Shown here: in pieces, positions 1 to 7,517 of the stretch
How positions within the stretch are numbered: the first letter of the stretch is position 1
How the letters are laid out: each line of letters starts with the position of its first letter
Assembly: GCA_003223165.1 (NCBI GenBank)
Contig: QHXZ01000048.1
Location: 1 to 37,107 of the forward strand
DNA length: 37,107 nt
Origin: Acidobacteriota bacterium
GTDB taxonomy: Bacteria; Acidobacteriota; Polarisedimenticolia; Gp22-AA2
Direction: 5' to 3'
Made by a program: the position numbers and the translations under genes
Notes under the pieces: generated by a model
Seen by the model: the letters and a program-made list of their open reading frames with translations, nothing else
Database searches by the model: none
Told to the model about the DNA's origin: nothing

Positions 1-2
1 TT

Positions 3-350
3 GATCTCCCGCCCGCGGGCCGCTGGCGCTCGGCCTACCGCAAGCTGCGCCGCAGGGGCGCCTTCGATTTCCCCGTCCTGGGGGTCGCGGCGTGCGCGCG
101 GCTGGAGAGGACGGTCGTCGCCGAGGCCCGTCTGTGGCTGGGCGCCGTCTCGATGGCCCCGGTCGAGGCGCGGGAGGCGCAGGCGGCGCTCGTCGGCCGC
201 CCGCTGACCGAGGAGACGATCGAGGAGGCCGCCCGCCTGGCCTACCCCCTCGCCAAGCCGGTCGACAACACCGACTTCGGCGTTCGCTGGCGCAAGGAGA
301 TGACCCTGCAATACGTGCGTGACGCCCTGCGCGCCTTGCGCCCCGCTTGA
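3..350 (+). CDS. Molybdenum hydroxylase FAD-binding subunit (xanthine/CO dehydrogenase medium subunit), C-terminal part
   Basis: Only the last 115 or so codons are in the window; the 5' end lies outside. The visible protein reads through SAYRKLRRRGAFDFPVLGVA and ends with a segment containing VDNTDFGVRWRKEM. This matches the C-terminal domain (CO_deh_flav_C type) of the medium subunit of xanthine dehydrogenase or aerobic CO dehydrogenase. In that family the subunit passes electrons from the molybdenum and iron-sulfur subunits through FAD. The substrate cannot be told from this fragment, and the partner subunits would lie upstream. Its TGA stop (348-350) overlaps the -35 box proposed for the next gene, so the transcription unit probably ends here without room for an intrinsic terminator. 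Confidence 0.8.
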   Translation, partial: DLPPAGRWRSAYRKLRRRGAFDFPVLGVAACARLERTVVAEARLWLGAVSMAPVEAREAQAALVGRPLTEETIEEAARLAYPLAKPVDNTDFGVRWRKEMTLQYVRDALRALRPA

Positions 351-376
351 CCCGATCCGGCCGCTTCGCCTAGAGT
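347..376 (+). promoter_or_regulatory. Promoter for the APC transporter (leaderless geometry)
   Basis: TTGACC (347-352), an 18-bp spacer and TAGAGT (371-376). The ATG at 385 begins only 8 nt after the -10 box and no Shine-Dalgarno sequence lies between, so the transcript should start at or within a few nucleotides of the start codon. Confidence 0.5.
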
Positions 377-384
377 CCCCGGCC

Positions 385-1806
385 ATGGCGAACGAGAGCA
401 GCGCCGCCCCCGGCCCCCGCAAGGCGACCGCCTTCCAGCTCGTCTTCATGACCTACGCGGTGATCTGCAGCGGGGCGTACGGACTCGAGCAGATGGTGTC
501 GGCCTCGGGTCCGGGAATAGCCATCGCCACCCTGTGCCTCCTCCCGTTCATCTGGGCGGTGCCGCTTGCGCTCGCCTGCGCCGAGCTCTCGGCGCGCTAT
601 CCGGTGGAGGGGGGATACTACCGCTGGGCCAGGATGGCGTTCGGGAACTTCGTCGGCTACCAGGCGGGGTGGCTCGTCTGGCTCGCGAACCTGGCCACCA
701 ACGCGGTCTTCGCGGTCCTCTTCGCCAACTACGCTCGCGAGTGGCTGCCGGGAATGTCCGGGACGCTCCACTGGTGCATCGCCGCGGGCCTGGTCTGGGT
801 GGCGACCTGGATGAACTATCGTGGCATCCGGATCGTCGGGAGCGCCTCGGTCCTCCTGACGATCCTGATCTTCCTGCCCTTCCTGGCGCTGACCCTCCTG
901 GGGCTCCTGCATTGGCGCTTCAACCCCTTCCTCCCGGTGGTGAGCCCGGAGAAGGGGTGGTTCGGGGCCTCCCTGGCCGGCCTTTCGATCGCCATCTGGC
1001 TCTTCTCCGGCTTCGAGAAGCTGACCACGAACGCCGCCGAGGTGGAGAACCCATCGCGCGCCTTCCCGATCGCCCTGGCGTTCTCCGTGCCGATGACCTC
1101 TCTGAGCTACATCATCCCTACGGTCGCGACCCTGGCCGCCCACGATCGCTGGAGTGAATGGGGGGAGTCGTATTTCTCGGTCGCCGCCCGTGCGATCGGC
1201 GGGCCCTGGCTGGGCGCCGGCATGGCGTTCGGCGGGCTGCTCAGCAATCTCAGCCTGCTGATGGTGACCATCCTCGGGCAATCGCGGCTGCCGATGGTCC
1301 TCGCCGAGGACGGTCTCTTCCCCGCCTCCTTCCGTAAGACCCACGCCAGGTACGGGACCCCGGTCGTCTCGCTGGTGGTCGGGGGGGTCATCCTGAGCTT
1401 CCTCGTCCGGATGAAGTTCGCGGACCTTGCCGGGCTCTTCTCTCTCGTGCAGGTCTGCGCCTACCTTCTTATCTATGCCTCCCTGATCCGGCTTCGGTCG
1501 CACCCCGCGCCGGCCCCCTTCCCCGAGGTGCGGCGGGCCTCGAGCGTCCTCGGCGAGACAGCCCGACGGGCCCCGTTCCGCATCCCGATGGGAACCGCCG
1601 GGCTGGTCGGGATGACGTTGCCGAGCATCGCCCTGTCGGCCTTCGTCATCATGGAGAAGATCTGGCCGAGCGGCGTCTTCGATGGCCGCCAGGCGCTCTA
1701 CGTCCTGCTGCTCTTCGCATCAGGGCCCGTCACCTACGCGGTTTTCCGCAGGGTCGCGGGTGGAGGCGCGCCGCCTCAAGGTCCCGCGCGCGCCGCCCGC
1801 TCCTGA
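385..1806 (+). CDS. APC superfamily amino acid/polyamine permease
   Basis: A 473-residue integral membrane protein with about 12 hydrophobic segments. The first helix carries the broken-helix motif typical of the APC fold ([10 protein letters not shown]). It is followed by [17 protein letters not shown], which is characteristic of the LAT/PUT-like branch of amino acid and polyamine transporters. The conserved [13 protein letters not shown] lies near residue 220 and [16 protein letters not shown] near residue 310. The likely role is proton- or exchange-driven uptake of an amino acid or polyamine across the cytoplasmic membrane; the substrate is not determinable. The ATG at 385 is chosen over an in-frame upstream start at 319 because 385 begins the hydrophilic tail normal for the family and the upstream codons overlap the previous gene. 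The protein looks full length. Confidence 0.85.
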   Translation: MANESSAAPGPRKATAFQLVFMTYAVICSGAYGLEQMVSASGPGIAIATLCLLPFIWAVPLALACAELSARYPVEGGYYRWARMAFGNFVGYQAGWLVWLANLATNAVFAVLFANYAREWLPGMSGTLHWCIAAGLVWVATWMNYRGIRIVGSASVLLTILIFLPFLALTLLGLLHWRFNPFLPVVSPEKGWFGASLAGLSIAIWLFSGFEKLTTNAAEVENPSRAFPIALAFSVPMTSLSYIIPTVATLAAHDRWSEWGESYFSVAARAIGGPWLGAGMAFGGLLSNLSLLMVTILGQSRLPMVLAEDGLFPASFRKTHARYGTPVVSLVVGGVILSFLVRMKFADLAGLFSLVQVCAYLLIYASLIRLRSHPAPAPFPEVRRASSVLGETARRAPFRIPMGTAGLVGMTLPSIALSAFVIMEKIWPSGVFDGRQALYVLLLFASGPVTYAVFRRVAGGGAPPQGPARAARS

Positions 1807-1859
1807 GGGCGCTCCGTCCCGGATGGCAAAACTCCTTATGCAGGATCGCGGCAGGAATT

Positions 1860-1888
1860 CCGGCGGGAATTGAGGGCCGGCATTTTTT
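1860..1888 (+). terminator. Possible weak intrinsic terminator after the APC gene
   Basis: CCGGC (1860-1864) can pair with GCCGG (1876-1880), and a six-T run follows (1883-1888). The stem is only 5 bp with an 11-nt loop, so this is a weak candidate. Confidence 0.3.
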
Positions 1889-1899
1889 CCCCGAGGGTC

Positions 1900-1928
1900 T
1901 AGACAGGACGCCGCAGTTCGGGGAGAAT
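1900..1928 (+). promoter_or_regulatory. Candidate promoter for the cold-shock gene
   Basis: TAGACA (1900-1905), 17 bp, GAGAAT (1923-1928). It would give a leader of about 100 nt before the ATG at 2034. A long leader is usual for cold-shock mRNAs, where it acts as an RNA thermosensor in enterobacteria. I see no convincing conserved cold-box element, so the regulation is inferred only from the geometry. Confidence 0.35.
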
Positions 1929-2033
1929 ACGGCCAATCCATGGGACATCCGGTATGCAGTCGAAACTTGTTCGGAAACCGCGTCGGCGGTAGCGGCGACC
2001 GGAGGGACCCATACATTCTGGAGGTTGAGTCGG

Positions 2034-2237
2034 ATGGCTAGGGGCAAAGTCAAGTGGTTCAACGACAGCAAGGGTTATGGCTTCATCACTCCGGACGACG
2101 GGAGCAAGGATGTGTTCGTCCACCACACGGCCATCCAGGCCTCGGGGTTCCGCTCCCTGTCGGAGGGTGACGCTGTCGAGTTCGAGATCGAGCAGGGCCA
2201 GAAGGGTCCGGCCGCCGCGAACGTCCGCAAAGTCTGA
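2034..2237 (+). CDS. Cold-shock domain protein (CspA family)
   Basis: A 67-residue single cold-shock domain, the normal length. RNP1 reads KGYGFI (about residues 13-18) and RNP2 reads DVFVHH (about 26-31), with KVKWFN at the start. It should bind single-stranded RNA and DNA and act as an RNA chaperone in the cytoplasm. The ATG at 2034 sits 9 nt after GGAGG (2020-2024); an in-frame TTG at 2025 abuts that site and is unlikely. It is monocistronic: a leader of about 100 nt is upstream and a strong terminator directly downstream. A second copy lies at 10384-10584 on the other strand. Confidence 0.95.
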   Translation: MARGKVKWFNDSKGYGFITPDDGSKDVFVHHTAIQASGFRSLSEGDAVEFEIEQGQKGPAAANVRKV

Positions 2238-2268
2238 GTTCCTCCTTTATTCTGGTCGCATGACCGAC

Positions 2269-2300
2269 GGGCCGCTCCGCAAGGGGCGGCCCGATTTTTA
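2269..2300 (+). terminator. Intrinsic terminator of the cold-shock gene
   Basis: A 10-bp stem, GGGCCGCTCC (2269-2278) with GGGGCGGCCC (2283-2292), one G-U pair, closed by a GCAA tetraloop and followed by GATTTTTA. The T run overlaps the stop codon of the converging peptidase gene (TAA, minus strand, 2298-2300). The hairpin has no T tract on the minus strand, so it serves the plus strand only. Confidence 0.85.
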
Positions 2301-3137
2301 TGGTGCCTTGAGAGCGCGATCGAAGTGCTCGAGGAGGCGCTCCTCCAGCCAGCGCCGGTCCTCCTCGCCGCGCGGCAGGTGCCGCTCGTCCGGAAAGATC
2401 AGGAGCTCGTAGCGCTTCTGCGCCGCGTTCAGGGCGTTCAGCAGCCTCGCGGTATGGCGGAAGTGGACGTTCTCGTCCGCCATCCCGTGGATGATCAGGA
2501 GCCGGCCGCGCAGCGCGGCCGCCAGGGGCAGGATGGAGCTCTCGCGGTAGCCGTCCGGGTTGTCCTGCGGCGTCCCCATGTAGCGTTCGGTGTAGAACGT
2601 GTCGTACCCGTCCCAGTCGGTGACCGGCGCGCCGGCGACGGCGGCCCGGAACAGGTCGGGGGCCTTCAGCAGGCAGCGCGCCGCCATGTAGCCGCCGTAT
2701 GACCAGCCGTAGATCCCGAGGCGCGATCCGTCCACGTAGGGAAGCCCCGCGAGGTACCGCGCCCCCGCGATCTGATCCTCGACCTCCACGGACCCCAGCC
2801 GCCTCGCCAGCGTCTCTTCGAACGCCCGCCCGCGCCGCGGCGTGCCGCGGTTGTCGAGCCGGAAGACGAGGTATCCCCGTTCGACCAGGGCCTGCGCGCG
2901 GAGGTCCTGCGTCAGCTCCCACGAGTCCTTCACGGTCTGGGCGGTCGGCCCGCCGTAGACGCGCACCAGGGCGGGATACCGGCGTCCCGGGGCGAGGCGC
3001 TCGGGCCTGTAGAGGGCGCCGTGGAGCGTCGCGCCGTCCGCCGCCTTGAGGGTGACGAAGACGGGAGGGCGAAGGCCGAGCGAGGCGACCTCGGGGTCCT
3101 GGTTGGCGTCGATCACGCGCATGGACGTCCACGACAT
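2298..3137 (-). CDS. Dipeptidyl-peptidase-IV-like S9 peptidase, C-terminal catalytic half (separated by a frame break)
   Basis: This frame encodes the alpha/beta-hydrolase domain of a prolyl oligopeptidase family (S9, DPP-IV-like) enzyme. The nucleophile is in GWSYGG (Ser codon about 2700-2702), the acid in [10 protein letters not shown] and the histidine in [10 protein letters not shown], so the full triad is present. The first ATG of the frame (3137) lies inside the out-of-frame overlap, and recognisable homology begins at [13 protein letters not shown], near 3119. The propeller half of the same protein ends at about 3121 in another frame. The two halves are therefore one gene interrupted by a frame change, and roughly 15-20 residues expected between them are missing. 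Read as drawn, this fragment lacks a signal peptide and would not be exported. Confidence 0.85.
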   Translation of the reverse strand: MSWTSMRVIDANQDPEVASLGLRPPVFVTLKAADGATLHGALYRPERLAPGRRYPALVRVYGGPTAQTVKDSWELTQDLRAQALVERGYLVFRLDNRGTPRRGRAFEETLARRLGSVEVEDQIAGARYLAGLPYVDGSRLGIYGWSYGGYMAARCLLKAPDLFRAAVAGAPVTDWDGYDTFYTERYMGTPQDNPDGYRESSILPLAAALRGRLLIIHGMADENVHFRHTARLLNALNAAQKRYELLIFPDERHLPRGEEDRRWLEERLLEHFDRALKAP

Positions 3138-4458
3138 AGCGGCCGTCGGGCGACACCGTCACCGCATGGAACCCGGGCTCGGGCGTGACCCGCTCGACGT
3201 CGCCGCCTTCGAGGGGCACGCGGTAGAGCTGGCGCTGCAGCGGGCCCTCCTTGGCGGCGGTGAAGAACGCCACGCCGCGGGCCTCGTCCACCCCCTCGAG
3301 CCGATCGACCATCCAGTCGCCCGAGGTCAGGGCGCGCACGAGCGGCCCGTCGGCCCCGCGCAGCTCGAGATGGCGGAAGCCGCTGCGCTCGGTCGACCAG
3401 AGGAAACGACCATCCTTCAGCGGCTTCAGGTCGTCATGCAGGTTGATCCAGCGCTCCGAGGTCTCCTCGAGCAGCGTCCGCGCCGGTCCTGCCGCGTCGA
3501 AGCGCAGGAGCGACAGCCGCTTCTGGTCGCGGCTCTCGACCTGGGCCAGGAGCGCCCCGTCCGTCGTCCAGTCCACCCTGGCCAGGTAGAAGTCGGAGCC
3601 TTCCGGAGCCAGGCGGAGCCACGTCGTCGCCCCGCCGCCGCGGCCGATCAGGCCCAGGCGCACGCGGGCGTTCGGGCCGCCGGAGAAGGGGTAGCGGTGC
3701 GGCTCGATGTCCCAGCGCGCCTGCCCCTGGTGGACGATCGGGTAGAGGGGAATGCCGGTCTCGTCCACCTCGGTGTAGGCCAGACGCGCACCATCGGGCG
3801 ACCACCAGAAGCCCGAGAATCGATCCATCTCCTCCTGGGCGATGTACTCGGCGACGCCGTGGCTCACCCCGTCGCGAGCGCCCTCGGTGAGCCGCGTCTC
3901 CACCCGCGTCGCGAGATCGAGGACGTAGAGATCGTCGTCGCGCACGAAAGCGAGGAAGCGGCCATCCGGGGAGGGCCGCGGATCGACTTCGACGGAGGGT
4001 GTGTCGGTGAGCCTCAACGGCTCCTGTCCCGGGCGGACGAGGTGCAGGTCGCCGCCGTAGACGAACACGGCCACATCGGCCTTTTCGGCCAGGGCGTACT
4101 GGGTGATGCCCTTGTCCTGGATGCGCTGGCGCTCGCGCCGCAGGACCTCCTCCCGGGACAGCGCCTCGCTCCCGGAGGCGGAAGAGGGCGGCCGGCCGAC
4201 CACTTCGCGGGCCCCGCCGGCCACCTCCTCGCGCACCAGGACGCGGGCGCCGGCCGCTCCCTCGATCGCCAGGTAGTAGAGATGGCGGCCATCGTGGGTG
4301 AAGTGGAAGGAGCCGGGGATCCGGCTCCCCGGGGAGGGGAAGCGCGCCACTCTCTCCAGGCTGATGCGGTAGGACGGGTGCGCCGCACCCGCCGGCCGAC
4401 CCATCGCTGCCCCCACTGCCGCCACGAGAGGGATCCCGACCCACAGCCATCGCGTCAT
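3121..4458 (-). CDS. Dipeptidyl-peptidase-IV-like S9 peptidase, N-terminal signal peptide and beta-propeller half
   Basis: The ATG at 4458 follows GGGAGG with 5-nt spacing and begins a Sec signal peptide (hydrophobic [16 protein letters not shown], cleavage near AGAA-HP). The remainder is the eight-bladed propeller of DPP-IV enzymes, with repeated SPDGR motifs (near residues 163, 220 and 436). The double-Glu site that binds the substrate N terminus appears as [12 protein letters not shown] (Glu209, Glu210). The intact enzyme would cleave X-Pro or X-Ala dipeptides from exported peptides in the periplasm. Homology stops after [12 protein letters not shown] (residue 447). The frame stays open beyond but reads unrelated Arg/Pro-rich sequence. 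The gene is either a recent pseudogene or interrupted by a sequence error. Its promoter and a 17-bp palindrome lie upstream. Confidence 0.85.
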
Positions 4459-4475
4459 GAGGCCTCCCTGGCAGC

Positions 4476-4492
4476 CGGAACGGACCGTTCCG
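4476..4492. promoter_or_regulatory. 17-bp perfect inverted repeat, candidate operator
   Basis: CGGAACGG-A-CCGTTCCG: two 8-bp arms around a single base, lying just downstream of the predicted transcription start of the DPP-IV-like gene and 17 bp before its start codon. The position suits a dimeric repressor site. A short RNA hairpin is unlikely because the centre leaves almost no loop. No cognate regulator is adjacent. Confidence 0.5.
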
Positions 4493-4501
4493 AAACCGTA
4501 G

Positions 4502-4531
4502 CGTATAGGCCGGACGGCCCTGGAAAGTCAA
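4502..4531 (-). promoter_or_regulatory. Promoter for the DPP-IV-like peptidase
   Basis: On the minus strand: TTGACT (4526-4531), 18 bp, TATACG (4502-4507). Transcription would begin near 4495, giving a leader of about 37 nt that contains the palindrome at 4476-4492 and the GGGAGG ribosome site. Confidence 0.55.
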
Positions 4532-4548
4532 CAGTTTGGGGACCGCTA

Positions 4549-4577
4549 TTGACGAAACACGCTCCAGGAACCATGTT
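4549..4577 (+). promoter_or_regulatory. Possible promoter for the secreted protease
   Basis: TTGACG (4549-4554), 17 bp, CATGTT (4572-4577). The -10 match is poor (3 of 6), so confidence is low. It would diverge from the peptidase promoter at 4502-4531. Confidence 0.3.
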
Positions 4578-4633
4578 GGGGGCTGGGTGCCCGCGCATCC
4601 TCGATGCGCCGGGCAGTGCCACCGGGAGGCACC

Positions 4634-5506
4634 ATGGAACCCACGCGGCTCAACCTCTTTCGCCTTGCCATCGCCATCGGGATCTTCGGCTGCGCGATGA
4701 TCCTCCTGGCCCTCCCTCCCGCTGGCCGCGCGTCGGCCAGCGCACCGAGCGGCCTGGCATCCTACGTGACCGCCACCTTCCCCGTCGCCACCGAGGCGAC
4801 CTACGAGGTCCCCGGCCGCGGTACGCGCACCATCACTCTGGAGGGGATCGCCACGGTCCTCTTCGACCGTTACGTCCTGACCGTGGCCCACGCGGTGAGT
4901 CGCGCCCGCCTCGAGGAAGGGATCCGGTACTCCGAGCAGAGCGCCGGGATCCCGCACGCCGCCCGCTCGTTCCAGGAGAGCACCTACCTGCTCCTGCCGG
5001 CGGGACGCGCCCCTCTCGAGCCCCTGGTGCGCAACGAGGAAGTGGACGTGGCGCTCTTCGAGCTGCCGCGGGACGTCAGCACGCCGGCCCTTCCATGCGC
5101 CATCGGCGACAGCGACGCCCTGCGCCTTGGAGGCCCCGTCCTCCTGGTGGAACGCGACGTGGTGGCGGGGCCGCTGGTGCGGCCGGCGGCGGTCGCCGCC
5201 CTGCGCGGGTCGAAGAAGACGGCCACCCTCGCGCCATCGGGGCAGACCTTCATCTTGACCCTCGGCCTGGTGGCGGGCGAGAGCGGGTCCCCTCTGCTCC
5301 TGTCCGACGAGCGCTCGTGCGAGCTTGTCGGTCTGGCCCAGGGAACCTACGTCGGCCCGCGCCAGCTCGCCTGGGGGATCCGGGTGCGCGAGGCGATGGA
5401 GGCGCTGGCGGAGGCCGCAGGCCCCGGCCGCCTCCCCGGTTTCTTCGAGGCGGTCTGCCAGGCGGCGGTGCGCCCCGAGGCCTTCACGTTCTGCTCCGCC
5501 CGCTGA
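4634..5506 (+). CDS. Secreted trypsin-like (chymotrypsin-fold) serine protease
   Basis: A 290-residue protein with an N-terminal hydrophobic segment (residues 9-28), an export signal or membrane anchor. The catalytic triad of the chymotrypsin fold is readable: His86 in VLTVAHAV, Asp138 in EEVDVALFEL and Ser217 in GESGSP. Cys20 is in the membrane segment; Cys155, Cys229, Cys274 and a Cys near the C terminus could form disulfides in the periplasm. The ATG at 4634 is preferred because GGGAGG (4624-4629) precedes it with 4-nt spacing; the in-frame ATG at 4604 has no such site. There is no PDZ domain, so it is not a standard DegP/HtrA. The substrate is unknown. It diverges from the DPP-IV-like gene, another secreted peptidase. 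Confidence 0.75.
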   Translation: MEPTRLNLFRLAIAIGIFGCAMILLALPPAGRASASAPSGLASYVTATFPVATEATYEVPGRGTRTITLEGIATVLFDRYVLTVAHAVSRARLEEGIRYSEQSAGIPHAARSFQESTYLLLPAGRAPLEPLVRNEEVDVALFELPRDVSTPALPCAIGDSDALRLGGPVLLVERDVVAGPLVRPAAVAALRGSKKTATLAPSGQTFILTLGLVAGESGSPLLLSDERSCELVGLAQGTYVGPRQLAWGIRVREAMEALAEAAGPGRLPGFFEAVCQAAVRPEAFTFCSAR

Positions 5507-5543
5507 TCCCGCCGCTCCCTCCCGCGACATCGTCCTTTCGATC

Positions 5544-5572
5544 TTGACAGAGCGCGCCGAGGGTCGTAGAAG
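5544..5572 (+). promoter_or_regulatory. Promoter for the GAF-PAS gene
   Basis: A perfect TTGACA (5544-5549), 17-bp spacer, TAGAAG (5567-5572). It would give a leader of about 50 nt ahead of the GAF-PAS reading frame. Confidence 0.6.
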
Positions 5573-5630
5573 GTGTAGATATCCTTGCCGCGGCAGGGTC
5601 CGATCGTAAGGACCCCCGGGGGGCTCCGCG

Positions 5631-6392
5631 ATTAAGACCCGCTCGCACCGCCAGCCTGCCACCGACCAGACGCGCGCCGAAAGGCTGCGCCGCCAGAACA
5701 TCAGGCTCACCCGCCTCCTCGGGCTGGCGGCGGACATCGCCCGGCTCGAGGACGAGCACACCACCCTGCAGAACATCGTGGACACCGCGGTCCGGCTGGT
5801 CGGCGTCGACCAGGCTCACCTGGCGCTCATCGACCGCCTCGAGAAGACTCTTTACGGGGTGGCCAGCTCGGGGCACCATCACCCGGAGGCGCTCCACCTT
5901 CGCTGCTCCCTGTCCGCCTCGCCGGCGGCGCGCGATGCGCTCCGGAGCCGCAGGCCGGTCGCCATCGACAAGGCCCGGCGCGATCCTCGGGTCAACCGGG
6001 TCGCCCGCGGGCTGCTCGGGATCGAAGGCGCCGCCTACATGCCGCTCCTGAGCGGCGGCCAGAGCTTCGGCCTCCTCATCCTGGTGACGCTCCGTCCCCA
6101 CCGCTGGACCGCGGAGGAGATGATCCTGGCCAGGCACATCGCCAGCTTCGGGTCCGTCGCCCTGGGCAACCGGCGGTTGCTCACCCAGCTGGCCGAGACC
6201 GAGCGCCGCCTCCGGAGTCTCGTGGAGCACATCCCCGCGATCGTCTACACCTGCGAGGTCCATCCCCCCTACACCACGCTCTACGTGAGCCCGCAGACGG
6301 AGACGATGCTCGGCTACTCGCCCAGGGAGTGGACTCGAGGGACCGGGTTCTTCATGAAGATATCATCCACCCCGATGACCTGGGGAAGGTGA
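5631..6392 (+). CDS. GAF-PAS sensory protein, N-terminal part (frameshifted; start unresolved)
   Basis: The frame opens after a TAA at 5607. It encodes a short charged helix (about 25 residues), a GAF domain starting near LLGLAADIARLEDEHTTLQNIVDTAVRL and the first half of a PAS domain (TERRLRSLVEHIPAIVYTC, then YVSPQTETMLGYSPREW). No ATG, GTG or TTG occurs before GTG 5778, which lies inside the GAF domain. The true start is therefore upstream: ATT 5631 and CTG 5685 are the only near-cognate choices I see. PAS homology leaves this frame near 6355 and continues in the frame of 6329-6643, so one base appears to be missing. GAF domains bind small ligands such as cyclic nucleotides; the ligand is unknown here. 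Confidence 0.65.
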   Translation: MKTRSHRQPATDQTRAERLRRQNIRLTRLLGLAADIARLEDEHTTLQNIVDTAVRLVGVDQAHLALIDRLEKTLYGVASSGHHHPEALHLRCSLSASPAARDALRSRRPVAIDKARRDPRVNRVARGLLGIEGAAYMPLLSGGQSFGLLILVTLRPHRWTAEEMILARHIASFGSVALGNRRLLTQLAETERRLRSLVEHIPAIVYTCEVHPPYTTLYVSPQTETMLGYSPREWTRGTGFFMKISSTPMTWGR

Positions 6393-6643
6393 TCGACCTG
6401 ACCGAGGAGAACGCCCGCACCAGGGGGTTCTCGACGACCGAGTACCGGCTGCTCGATCGCCAGGGGGAGGTGCGCTGGTTCCGCGACGAGGCGGTTCTCA
6501 TGCGCGATCCCGCCGGGGAACCGGTCGCATGGCACGGGGTCATGGTCGAGATCACCGGCCTCAAGAGGATGGAGCAGGAGACGATCGCCCGGCCGGCGAC
6601 GATGCCCGGGCGGCGCTCCTCGACGGATCCTCCGCCGGCCTGA
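6329..6643 (+). CDS. GAF-PAS sensory protein, C-terminal part (second half of the PAS domain and PAC motif)
   Basis: Homology starts at HEDIIHPDDLGKVIDLTEEN and runs through STTEYRLLDRQGEVRWFRDEAVLMRD to WHGVMVEITGLKRMEQE, the usual end of a PAS/PAC module. A short Arg/Pro-rich tail and a stop follow. The ATG at 6329 is merely the first start in this frame; the fragment is the continuation of the 5631-6392 gene after a one-base frame change. After PAC, families of this type normally enter a histidine kinase, GGDEF or response domain; none follows. The intact protein would be a GAF-PAS module without an output domain, or the gene is truncated as well as frameshifted. Confidence 0.6.
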   Translation: MDSRDRVLHEDIIHPDDLGKVIDLTEENARTRGFSTTEYRLLDRQGEVRWFRDEAVLMRDPAGEPVAWHGVMVEITGLKRMEQETIARPATMPGRRSSTDPPPA

Positions 6644-6684
6644 GGACCCCCTCCCGAGGCCTGAAATTCGCCCGACGCACGCTC

Positions 6685-6713
6685 TTGCACCGACCCCCGC
6701 CCTCATGTACCCT
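6685..6713 (+). promoter_or_regulatory. Promoter for uppP (leaderless geometry)
   Basis: TTGCAC (6685-6690), 17 bp, TACCCT (6708-6713), then 8 nt to the ATG at 6722 with no Shine-Dalgarno sequence. The -10 match is weak, but the spacing repeats that seen before other genes here. Confidence 0.4.
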
Positions 6714-6721
6714 GCGCCGCC

Positions 6722-7516
6722 ATGGGCTTGATCTGGATCGCCATCCTCCTGGGGGTGGTGGAGGGGGTGACCGAGTTCATACCGGTGTCCTCCACGGGGC
6801 ACCTCATCGTGGCCGGCGAGCTCCTCGGCTTCACGGGGGGATCGGCGGACACCTTCAAGATCTTCATCCAGCTGGGCGCCATCCTCGCCGTGGTCCTGAT
6901 CGAGCGCCGCAGGCTGCTGGACCTGGCAAATCCCCGCGCCCGGGGCGGCCTTTCGGGCCTGCGCGGCTGCGGCCTCCTGGCCGTGACGACCCTGCCGATC
7001 CTGGCCACGGGGTACCTCCTCCACGATCGGATCGAGCAGCGCCTGTTCGGTCCGGCCACCGTGGCCCTCGCCTTCCTGGTGGGGGGCATCGGCATCCTGC
7101 TCGCGGAGCGCTTCCGGCCGCAGCCACGGACCGACAGCGTGGACGGGCTGACCTGGAGGCAGGCGCTGCTGATCGGGCTCTTCCAGTGCCTGGCGCTCTG
7201 GCCGGGCATCTCGCGCTCCGCGGCGACGATCATCGGAGGCCTGTTCGGCGGCCTCGAACGCCGCGCGGCGGCCCGCTACTCGTTCCTGGCGGCGATCCCC
7301 GCGGTGACGGCGGCCGCGGGCTACGACCTCCTCAAGAGCTGGCACCTGCTGCGCGCAACCGACCTGCTCCCGTTCGCCGTGGGGTTCGCTGTCGCCTTCC
7401 TCGTGGCCTGGGGGACGGTGAGGACCTTCCTGGCGTTGCTGGGCCGCCTGACGCTGCGTCCCTTCGCCTGGTACCGCATCGCCGCCGCCCCCCTCGTCTA
7501 CTGGCTGGTCAGGTGA
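6722..7516 (+). CDS. uppP: Undecaprenyl-diphosphatase (BacA/UppP family)
   Basis: A 264-residue polytopic membrane protein of normal family length. Both signature regions are present: EGVTEFIPVSSTGHL at residues 14-28 (catalytic Glu and Ser/His region) and PGISRS at residues 161-166. The enzyme removes a phosphate from undecaprenyl diphosphate on the outer face of the cytoplasmic membrane. This recycles the lipid carrier for peptidoglycan and other envelope polymers, and overproduction gives bacitracin resistance in other bacteria. The stop at 7514-7516 is one base before the ATG of the KimA-like permease, so the two genes are probably cotranscribed. No ribosome site precedes the ATG, consistent with a leaderless start. 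Confidence 0.95.
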   Translation: MGLIWIAILLGVVEGVTEFIPVSSTGHLIVAGELLGFTGGSADTFKIFIQLGAILAVVLIERRRLLDLANPRARGGLSGLRGCGLLAVTTLPILATGYLLHDRIEQRLFGPATVALAFLVGGIGILLAERFRPQPRTDSVDGLTWRQALLIGLFQCLALWPGISRSAATIIGGLFGGLERRAAARYSFLAAIPAVTAAAGYDLLKSWHLLRATDLLPFAVGFAVAFLVAWGTVRTFLALLGRLTLRPFAWYRIAAAPLVYWLVR

Positions 7517-7517
7517 G

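Noticed and set aside
6644-6721. A ydaO-type c-di-AMP riboswitch controlling the KimA-like gene
   Set aside because: Such riboswitches often precede kimA in Firmicutes, but here the permease begins one base after uppP, and only 78 nt, with a likely leaderless promoter, precede uppP.
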